This document shows positions 1 to 5,878 of a DNA stretch of 6,913 nucleotides, piece by piece. The notes below the pieces were generated by a model, which was not told the origin of the DNA, did not search any database, and was given only the letters and a program-made list of their open reading frames with translations. Within the stretch, counting starts at the first letter, position 1. Each line of letters starts with the position of its first letter. This DNA is from Dictyoglomaceae bacterium (GTDB taxonomy: Bacteria > Dictyoglomota > Dictyoglomia > Dictyoglomales > Dictyoglomaceae), in NCBI GenBank assembly GCA_028276205.1, contig JAPYWU010000075.1, positions 1-6,913 on the forward strand, written 5' to 3'. The translations under genes and the position numbers were made by a program.

Positions 1-1
1 A

Positions 2-1291
2 AAAATTTCTGATCTCAAAAAGGATAGGAAAGAGTTTTATTCACTATTAAGTGAATATCTGATTTCAAATATAGAAACAAAAAACTCTCAAAATATTAAA
101 TGGATAGAAAATATAATTAAAAAATTTTATAATAGTATCATTGAAAAAAAAGAAAACTTAATTACAGAAATAGAGGATTTATTGTTAAATAATAATATAG
201 ATCTTGAGTTAATGGAAGAAACTTTCAATAATCTTAACTCTTTTATTGATATGCATTTTGAAAATTCTCTTCATCAAAAAGCCAAAAACTTCATTCTGCA
301 ATCAATTAACATTTTAAAAGAATACAAAGAAATAAGATTAAAATATGAGATATTCAAAACTAACGATTTAATTGACCATTTAGGATATATTGGAGCTGAT
401 CTTCTATCCACTTTTCAAATGGATGAAATTTTAAATAGAGTAAGCTATAGATTAACAGAAATAGATTTAAATACCTTTTATATATTTATGTATCAAAAAG
501 ATTCAAACTTTACAAAAGCCAAAAATATTCTATCAGTGGTAGATGGAAAAATAAAAACAAAAGAGAAAAGCATATTGGATATAGAGGAACTTTTACCAGA
601 TTCTTTACTTCCTAAAAGGAGATTAAATCTTATCTTTGAACCTCTCTTTGTTGAAGATGATCATTTGGGATATATAGTGTTTGAATATGGGCCCAAAAAG
701 GGAGTAATCTATGAGATACTAAGAGCAGAAATAAGTGGCGGTATTAAAGGTGCTTTGATGATTGAAGAATTGAAAAAATTAGCTACTACTGACCCATTAA
801 CTGGCCTACCTAATAGGAGAGCATTAGATGAGATCATACAAAGAGAAATTGAAAGATCTAAAAGATATAACCGTCCTTTATCCGTTATGGTTATAGATTT
901 GGACAATTTCAAAATGGTAAATGATACCTTTGGACATAGCTTTGGAGATGAGGTATTAAAAAAAGTGGGTAAAGTATTAAGAGAATCTTGTAGAAAAGTG
1001 GATACTGTGGGAAGATATGGTGGGGATGAGTTTATCATTATTCTTCCAGAGACAAATTTAAAAAATGCCATTAAAGTAGCAAATAAACTTATCAGAAATG
1101 TAGATAAAATAGAGTTTTATTCTCCTAATAATGATAAAATTTATCTTAGTATAAGTATAGGTATTGCGTCATATCCAGAGACTACAAGAGAGCCTGAAAA
1201 ACTTATAAATTTTGCAGATTTGGCTATGTATGAGGCAAAAAGTTTAGGGGGTAAGCAATATTCTATAATTAGTTTTAAGGGGTATATTTGA
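2..1291 (+). CDS. GGDEF diguanylate cyclase with GAF-like module, 5'-truncated (N-terminal sensor probably outside window)
   Basis: The frame is open from base 2 to the TGA at 1289-1291, giving 429 visible codons, and no good start with a ribosome binding site is seen. The TTG at 182 lies inside a helical stretch that matches the next gene's linker (EYLISNI here, EYLLRNL there), so the gene starts upstream. Visible codons 1-117 are a Lys/Glu/Asn-rich helical linker. Codons 118-253 are a GAF-like module ending in GPKKG (230-234) and an LRAEIS...KGA segment. Codons 260 to about 425 are a GGDEF domain that begins LATTDPLTG, with GGDEF intact at 340-344 (nt 1019-1033) and an RKVD inhibitory site five residues before it. 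The family makes cyclic di-GMP from two GTP, so this should be an active, product-inhibited cyclase. There is no HD-GYP domain. By paralogy (GGDEF domains about 60% identical by eye) the missing N-terminus is probably a LacI-type ligand-binding domain, but that is inference. Confidence 0.9.
   Translation, partial: KISDLKKDRKEFYSLLSEYLISNIETKNSQNIKWIENIIKKFYNSIIEKKENLITEIEDLLLNNNIDLELMEETFNNLNSFIDMHFENSLHQKAKNFILQSINILKEYKEIRLKYEIFKTNDLIDHLGYIGADLLSTFQMDEILNRVSYRLTEIDLNTFYIFMYQKDSNFTKAKNILSVVDGKIKTKEKSILDIEELLPDSLLPKRRLNLIFEPLFVEDDHLGYIVFEYGPKKGVIYEILRAEISGGIKGALMIEELKKLATTDPLTGLPNRRALDEIIQREIERSKRYNRPLSVMVIDLDNFKMVNDTFGHSFGDEVLKKVGKVLRESCRKVDTVGRYGGDEFIIILPETNLKNAIKVANKLIRNVDKIEFYSPNNDKIYLSISIGIASYPETTREPEKLINFADLAMYEAKSLGGKQYSIISFKGYI
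1277..1282 (+). promoter_or_regulatory. Ribosome binding site deciding the start of the second signalling gene
   Basis: AAGGGG lies 8 bases before the ATG at 1291, within the last codons of the upstream gene. A TTG at 1288 is also in frame, directly before the ATG, but it would leave only 5 bases of spacing and is a weaker start codon, so ATG 1291 is preferred. The ATG shares its A with the upstream TGA (TGATG), an arrangement typical of translational coupling. Confidence 0.7.
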
Positions 1292-4200
1292 TGAGTAGAA
1301 AGAAAATAGGAATAATAGTAGATAATCTTTATAATTATCAATGGAGTATCTTAGAAGGAGTATTTTTAGCTGGAGAAAACTACAATTTAGATATCTTATG
1401 TTTTACTGGAAAACATCTAAATACACCAAATGAAAATGATAAAAAGGGAAATCTTATATACAATCTTATTTCTAAGAAAAACGTTGATGGCTTAATAATA
1501 TTTTCTTCAGCCATATGTCCTTATATAACTCATAACGAATTGGTAAATTTTTGTTATAACTATTCCAAGGACGTTCCGACTATAAGTATAGGAACAACCA
1601 TAGAAAAAATTCCAAGCATAATTATTGACAATATTTTAGGTTTTAAAGAACTTTTAGTGCATCTTATAGAAGATCACGGATATAAAAAATTTGCATTTAT
1701 TACAGGTCCTTTAAATAATGAAGAGGCTAAAATAAGATACGAAACCTTCATAAATGTTTTAAATGAATATGAAATTTCCATAAATCCTCAAAATATATAT
1801 TATGGAGATTTCTTATATAATTCAGGAAGGGAAGCTGTTAAAACTTTTCTTGATGAAAGAAAAATAGATATGGAAGTTATTGTAAGCTCAAATGATGAGA
1901 TGGCTATAGGAGCAATTGAAGAGCTTAAAGAAAGAGGAATTCTTGTTCCAGAAGATATAAAAGTAACAGGATTTGACGATACGGAAGGAGCAAAATTTAT
2001 TACTCCACCATTAACAACAGTCTCTCAACCGTTATATGAGATGGGATGGAAAAGTGTAGAAAGTCTTATCAAACTTCTATCGGGAGAAAAGATACTTGAT
2101 CAAATTTTTCTACCAACAAAACTTATTATAAGAGACTCATGTGGATGTATCTATTCTGCAATAGAAAAGGCAAAAATTGATATAGATAAAGAATTCACTA
2201 AATTAGATTATATAAACCTGGAAAATTTAAAAGATAAATTTACAGAATACTTATTAAGAAACTTACCCCAAATAGATTCAAAAACATTAGAAAGAATAGA
2301 AAAACTCTACTATGCTTTTATTGAAAATTTAAAAGAAAGAAGCTTTAATATATTTATATCTACTTTAAACTGGATATTAAAAGAGGAGGAACAAGAAGGG
2401 AAAAATACAGGTATATTCCAAGATTGTATATCTCTATTAAGAAAATTTTTATTCTACTATTTAGATGATAAAACTCTACACTATGCAGAAAATCTCTGGC
2501 ATCAAGCAAGAGTGATAATAAGCGATTTTTCCGAAAGATTCCAAGGTTATAGAAGTTATAAAACGGAACAAAGAGTGAATTTCCTTACTCAAATAGGAAT
2601 AAGCTTAACATCAATTTTTGAAAAGAAAGAAATATTAGAGCAAGCAAAGAATAGTATTATAAACTTAGGAATAAGAAGTTTTTATATTGTTGAGTATAAG
2701 GATTCAAAACCTCCTTTAAAAGAGGGACTTTTAGTCTTAGGATATAAGGATGGAAAAGAAATAAAGACTAATGAACCTTTCGATATATACCAAATCATTC
2801 CTGAGAAATTTTTACCTTCTTACAGAGCAACCTATATTGTATCTCCTCTATTTTACAAAGAGAACTCTATAGGATATTCCCTTTTTGAAGTAGGACCCTC
2901 AGAAGGTATAGTTTATGAACTTTTAAGAGCACAGCTTAGTGCAGCATTACAAGGTGCAATCATATTTAAAGAAAGAGAAGAGTATGAAAAAAGATTAGAA
3001 AGTCATATAAAAGAACTTTCTATACTTAACGAGATTGGCAAAAAAATAACATCCGCCCTTGAGGTTGAACTCCTTTGGGATCTAATCATAAAAGAAATAT
3101 CGAAACTTACTGATTTTGATGCTCTTTATATAATAAACTGTAAACATGAAGATGATAACTGTAGCTTTGAAATTGTAGCAAAAAAAATAAACACAAAAGA
3201 GGGAGATCAGTTAACAACTAATGATAGAAAGAGAATTTTAAAAATTATAGAAACAAAAAAGTATCTCTTAAAGAAAAGCAAAAATAAAAAGAATAAGGTT
3301 TTCTTAGGAATACCTATTACCATAGGAGATAGAATAATAGGAGTTATTATCTTAAAACATCATCAAGTGGATGTATATAATGAACATACTGTTAGTCTAC
3401 TTTCCACATTATCAAGTTTCATTGCAATAGCCTTAGAAAATGCTAAGCTATTTGAGGAAACTAAAAAACTTGCTACTACAGATCCTCTAACAGGTATATT
3501 AAACAGAAGAGCTTTAGAAGAAGCATTTCAAAAAGAAGTAATGAGAGCCCAAAGATATAATCGTCCTCTTTCTGTGATGATATTAGACATTGATAATTTT
3601 AAACTCTTTAATGACACATATGGACATACCTTTGGAGATGAAGTACTAAAAACGGTAGCGAGTATATTGAAAAAATCTTGTAGAAAAGTAGATATTTTAG
3701 GAAGATACGGAGGAGACGAATTTTCTATTATTCTTCCTGAAACCCCAATAGAAGGGGCAAAAAAGTTAGCAGAAAGAATAATAAATAATCTTAAAAATAC
3801 ACCCATATTAACTCCACAAAATAATAAAATACCATTAAATATAAGTATTGGTATAGCCTCATATCCCTTTGATACCTTGGAACCCGAAAAACTCCTTACA
3901 TTAGCAGATACCGCTATGTATAAGGCAAAAACTTCGGGAGGAGGAAGATTTGCTCTACTCTCTTCCTCTGATATTACTCCTCTAAAAGAAGAAGTGCCTA
4001 AATTTGATATATTCTTAGGTCTCGTAAATGCCATTGATAATAAAGATAACTATACTTTTACGCATTCTCTTGATGTTTCAAAATATGCTAAAAAAATTGG
4101 CGAAAAATTAGGACTTTCCAAAGAAGATCTTGAAATTCTCGAAATTGCAGGTAAATTACATGATATAGGCAAAATAGGTATTCCCTCTGAAATACTCAAA

Positions 4201-4560
4201 AAACCTGGACCATTAACAGAGGAAGAATGGAAAATTATAAAAGAACATCCGAGACTCGGTTATCTAATCCTAAATCAATTACCAAAAATGGAAAAACTTC
4301 TACAAGCAGTTCTTTATCATCATGAAAGATATGATGGAAAAGGATATCCCCAAAGTCTTCAAGGAAAAGATATACCCCTCTTGGCAAGGATCTTAGCAGT
4401 TGTTGATGCTTATTCTGCTATGAAATCAGATAGACCATATAGAAAGGCTCTCTCTAAAAAAGAAATTATAAAAGAAATTAAAAAGAATGCTGGAAGACAA
4501 TTTGATCCTGAGATTGCAGAAATCTTTGTTGATCTTCTTGAAAAAGGCGAAATAGATTAA
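1291..4560 (+). CDS. LacI-type sensor / GAF-like / GAF / GGDEF / HD-GYP hybrid cyclic-di-GMP enzyme
   Basis: This is a complete 1089-residue protein starting at ATG 1291. Residues 1-280 are a LacI/PurR-type periplasmic-binding-protein fold (SNDEMA with N201 D202; VTGFDD around 225-230) with no helix-turn-helix, signal peptide or membrane helix, so it should bind a small ligand in the cytoplasm. It ends in RDSCGC (281-286). Residues 287-425 are a helical linker. Residues 426-558 are a GAF-like module with GPSEG (535-539) and LRAQLSAALQGA. A short coiled coil leads to a classical GAF domain at about 574-722. The GGDEF domain starts at LATTDPLTG (727), with GGDEF at 807-811 and an RKVD inhibitory site at 798-801. 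The HD-GYP domain, about 900-1080, has H925, H957-D958 in HDIGKIGIP, H986, H1010-H1011, GYP 1018-1020 and D1039, a full metal-ligand set. The family synthesises c-di-GMP (GGDEF) and hydrolyses it (HD-GYP). Both sites look intact here, so net direction is unknown. The ligand is also unknown. It is a paralog of the upstream gene and probably in the same operon. Confidence 0.93.
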   Translation: MSRKKIGIIVDNLYNYQWSILEGVFLAGENYNLDILCFTGKHLNTPNENDKKGNLIYNLISKKNVDGLIIFSSAICPYITHNELVNFCYNYSKDVPTISIGTTIEKIPSIIIDNILGFKELLVHLIEDHGYKKFAFITGPLNNEEAKIRYETFINVLNEYEISINPQNIYYGDFLYNSGREAVKTFLDERKIDMEVIVSSNDEMAIGAIEELKERGILVPEDIKVTGFDDTEGAKFITPPLTTVSQPLYEMGWKSVESLIKLLSGEKILDQIFLPTKLIIRDSCGCIYSAIEKAKIDIDKEFTKLDYINLENLKDKFTEYLLRNLPQIDSKTLERIEKLYYAFIENLKERSFNIFISTLNWILKEEEQEGKNTGIFQDCISLLRKFLFYYLDDKTLHYAENLWHQARVIISDFSERFQGYRSYKTEQRVNFLTQIGISLTSIFEKKEILEQAKNSIINLGIRSFYIVEYKDSKPPLKEGLLVLGYKDGKEIKTNEPFDIYQIIPEKFLPSYRATYIVSPLFYKENSIGYSLFEVGPSEGIVYELLRAQLSAALQGAIIFKEREEYEKRLESHIKELSILNEIGKKITSALEVELLWDLIIKEISKLTDFDALYIINCKHEDDNCSFEIVAKKINTKEGDQLTTNDRKRILKIIETKKYLLKKSKNKKNKVFLGIPITIGDRIIGVIILKHHQVDVYNEHTVSLLSTLSSFIAIALENAKLFEETKKLATTDPLTGILNRRALEEAFQKEVMRAQRYNRPLSVMILDIDNFKLFNDTYGHTFGDEVLKTVASILKKSCRKVDILGRYGGDEFSIILPETPIEGAKKLAERIINNLKNTPILTPQNNKIPLNISIGIASYPFDTLEPEKLLTLADTAMYKAKTSGGGRFALLSSSDITPLKEEVPKFDIFLGLVNAIDNKDNYTFTHSLDVSKYAKKIGEKLGLSKEDLEILEIAGKLHDIGKIGIPSEILKKPGPLTEEEWKIIKEHPRLGYLILNQLPKMEKLLQAVLYHHERYDGKGYPQSLQGKDIPLLARILAVVDAYSAMKSDRPYRKALSKKEIIKEIKKNAGRQFDPEIAEIFVDLLEKGEID

Positions 4561-4565
4561 ATATT

Positions 4566-4633
4566 TAAAATTTTAAAATAATTTTAGATTGTAAATTTTA
4601 TCTTTAAGCAATATAATTTTCTAAAATTTTAAA
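4566..4633. repeat. Pair of TAAAATTTTAAA repeats flanking the alcohol dehydrogenase promoter
   Basis: TAAAATTTTAAA occurs at 4566-4577 and again at 4622-4633, 56 bases apart. Each contains the perfect palindrome TAAAATTTTA. The first lies just upstream of the predicted -35 box and the second covers the expected transcription start. They could be operator half-pairs or AT-rich promoter sequence. In DNA this AT-rich the match may be chance. Confidence 0.35.
4589..4617 (+). promoter_or_regulatory. Predicted housekeeping-sigma promoter for the alcohol dehydrogenase gene
   Basis: TTGTAA (4589-4594, 4 of 6 to TTGACA) is followed after exactly 17 bases by a perfect TATAAT (4612-4617). Transcription should start near 4624, giving a leader of under 30 bases, too short for a riboswitch. 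The sequence between the upstream stop codon and this site has only A/T palindromes and no terminator hairpin, so read-through from the signalling genes is possible as well. Confidence 0.6.
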
Positions 4634-4636
4634 CCG

Positions 4637-4644
4637 AAAGGAGG
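4637..4644 (+). promoter_or_regulatory. Strong ribosome binding site for the alcohol dehydrogenase gene
   Basis: AAAGGAGG, a near-perfect Shine-Dalgarno sequence, sits 7 bases before ATG 4652. It fixes the start and suggests efficient translation. Confidence 0.85.
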
Positions 4645-4651
4645 ACTAAAA

Positions 4652-5809
4652 ATGAGAAATTTTGTTTTTCATAATCCCACAAAAATCATATTTGGAGTAG
4701 ATACCACCAATGAGGTAGGAAGGGAAGCAAAAAATTATGGAAAAAGAATCCTCCTTGTAATAGGACAAGGAAGTGTAAAAAAAATAGGACTTTATGATAA
4801 AGTTGTTAAACTCTTAAAGGAAGAGGGATTAGAAATTTTTGAATTGGAGGGAGTTAAACCCAATCCACGAGTAGACTTAGTAAGAAAAGGAATAAATATG
4901 GTGAGAGAGAATAATATTGATCTACTCTTAGCAGTTGGTGGTGGTAGTGTTATAGATACTGCAAAAGCTATAGCTGCAGGTTTAACCTATGAAGGGGATG
5001 TTTGGGATCTATTTAAGTATAGAAAACCAATAAAACCCACAATACCTATTGGTGTAGTGCTTACTCTTGCAGCTACAGGCTCAGAGATGAATGGAAATGC
5101 GGTAATATCCAATTTAGAAACTCAAGAAAAATTAGCTATTTCAAGCCCTTATATATATCCAAAATTCTCTATATTGGATCCTAAGAATACTGCTTCAGTT
5201 CCTCTTAACCATACCCTTTATGGAATTGTAGATATCCTCTCTCATGTATTTGAACAATATTTTGATAGAGTTGATGATGCTATTTTACAAGATAGATTTG
5301 CAGAAGCAATAATGAAAACTGTAATAGAAACAACCCCAAAAATTATTGAAAATCCAGAAGATCTTAATGCAAGAGCCACCATACTATGGTGTGGTACAAA
5401 TGCCCTAAACGGGATAATTGGCGTTGGTAAGGAACAGGACTGGGCATCCCATGCTATTGAACATGCCATATCTGCCATATATGATATACCTCATGGCTTA
5501 GGTCTTGCTATTGTTTTTCCTCATTGGATGAAATATGTATTGGATGTAATACCTCACAAATTTGCTAATTTTGCAAGAAATGTTTGGGGTATAACAGGAG
5601 ATGATGATTTTGAATTAGGACTAAAAGGTATTGAAAGATTAATTGATTTCTACGAAAGTATAGGTGTACCTACAAAACTTTCAAAGGTAGGAATAAACGA
5701 TGAAAAACTTGAAGAAATGGCAGAAAAAGCAACCCAATTTGGACCTATAGGTAATACCAAAAAATTAACCAAAGAAGATGTTTATAAAATTTTACAAATG
5801 TGTCTATAA
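4652..5809 (+). CDS. Iron-type NAD(P)H-dependent alcohol dehydrogenase (YqhD / butanol dehydrogenase-like)
   Basis: The protein has 385 residues, the normal length for group III metal-dependent alcohol dehydrogenases of the YqhD/BdhA subgroup, and is soluble and cytoplasmic. The N-terminal MRNFVFHNPTKIIFG is typical of the family. The nucleotide-binding half shows GQGS (38-41) and GGGSVIDTAKA (96-106). The C-terminal helical half carries metal ligands D194, H198, H267 and H281 (in VDILSH, ASHAIEH and IPHGLG), at the numbers I recall for E. coli YqhD, plus the conserved H271. The family interconverts aldehydes and primary alcohols, usually reducing aldehydes with NAD(P)H. In a fermenter this would serve redox balance or aldehyde detoxification. 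Substrate and NADH/NADPH preference cannot be read with confidence. It has its own promoter and ribosome binding site, and its TAA stop lies 69 bases before ilvD. Nothing looks broken or foreign. Confidence 0.92.
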   Translation: MRNFVFHNPTKIIFGVDTTNEVGREAKNYGKRILLVIGQGSVKKIGLYDKVVKLLKEEGLEIFELEGVKPNPRVDLVRKGINMVRENNIDLLLAVGGGSVIDTAKAIAAGLTYEGDVWDLFKYRKPIKPTIPIGVVLTLAATGSEMNGNAVISNLETQEKLAISSPYIYPKFSILDPKNTASVPLNHTLYGIVDILSHVFEQYFDRVDDAILQDRFAEAIMKTVIETTPKIIENPEDLNARATILWCGTNALNGIIGVGKEQDWASHAIEHAISAIYDIPHGLGLAIVFPHWMKYVLDVIPHKFANFARNVWGITGDDDFELGLKGIERLIDFYESIGVPTKLSKVGINDEKLEEMAEKATQFGPIGNTKKLTKEDVYKILQMCL

Positions 5810-5810
5810 A

Positions 5811-5847
5811 CTATTGACAATCTTATCTTTCTATTGTTAGCATTATC
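5811..5847. repeat. Imperfect 17-base direct repeat with 20-base period in the ilvD promoter
   Basis: CTATTGACAATCTTATC (5811-5827) and CTATTGTTAGCATTATC (5831-5847) match at 12 of 17 positions, exactly 20 bases apart, or about two helical turns. A further CATTATC follows at 5852-5858. The same stretch holds an inverted pair, TGACAAT (5815-5821) and ATTGTTA (5833-5839), matching 6 of 7 with 11 bases between. The repeats overlap the predicted -35 and -10 boxes, so they may be a regulator's binding site. The regulator is not identified. Confidence 0.45.
5814..5843 (+). promoter_or_regulatory. Predicted promoter for ilvD
   Basis: A perfect TTGACA (5814-5819) begins five bases after the alcohol dehydrogenase stop codon. 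The best -10 is TAGCAT (5838-5843, 4 of 6) after 18 bases. CATTAT (5841-5846) is an alternative at poorer spacing. Transcription would begin around 5850, leaving a leader of about 30 bases. That leaves no room for a T-box or a leader-peptide attenuator, which are common ahead of branched-chain amino acid genes. Confidence 0.5.
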
Positions 5848-5862
5848 AAAACATTATCTTTA

Positions 5863-5873
5863 GGGAGGAAGGA
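5863..5873 (+). promoter_or_regulatory. Ribosome binding site of ilvD
   Basis: The purine-rich run GGGAGGAAGGA precedes ATG 5879. GGGAGG (5863-5868) is 10 bases from the start and the second GGA (5871-5873) is 5 bases away, so either could pair with 16S rRNA. It supports ATG 5879 as the start. Confidence 0.75.
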
Positions 5874-5878
5874 AAGAG

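Noticed and set aside
709..1071. Minus-strand open frame of 120 codons
   Set aside because: It lies entirely within the GGDEF coding region of the first gene, has no recognisable domain and has no ribosome binding site support. It is a shadow of the real gene.
1264..1269. TATAAT upstream of the second signalling gene, as a possible internal promoter
   Set aside because: No acceptable -35 box lies 16-18 bases upstream and there is no extended -10 TG. It is inside coding sequence, where AT-rich codons produce such hexamers often.
1291..1350. Signal peptide or DNA-binding helix-turn-helix at the start of the LacI-type protein
   Set aside because: The sequence MSRKKIGIIVDNLYNYQWS goes straight into the first beta strand of the binding fold. 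There is no long hydrophobic core with a cleavage site and no helix-turn-helix pattern.
3180..3187. Run of eight A residues in the second GAF domain as a programmed frameshift or slippage site
   Set aside because: A-runs are common in this AT-rich genome, the reading frame is continuous and domain-bearing on both sides, and no stimulatory structure is visible.
3528..4034. Minus-strand open frame of 168 codons
   Set aside because: It is antisense to the second GGDEF domain. A similar antisense frame sits over the first gene's GGDEF domain, which is explained by the shared coding sequence and not by a conserved antisense gene.
4561..4588. A/T palindromes after the second signalling gene as an intrinsic terminator
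   Set aside because: The stems (for example TAAAATAATTTTA at 4574-4586) contain no G/C pairs and have no following U-tract after a stable hairpin, so termination is not supported.
5834..5849. TTGTTA-GCAT-TATCAA as a Rex (NADH-sensing repressor) site
   Set aside because: The Rex consensus I recall needs six bases between TTGTTA and TAACAA; here there are four and one half-site has a mismatch. It also sits before ilvD and not before the alcohol dehydrogenase gene.
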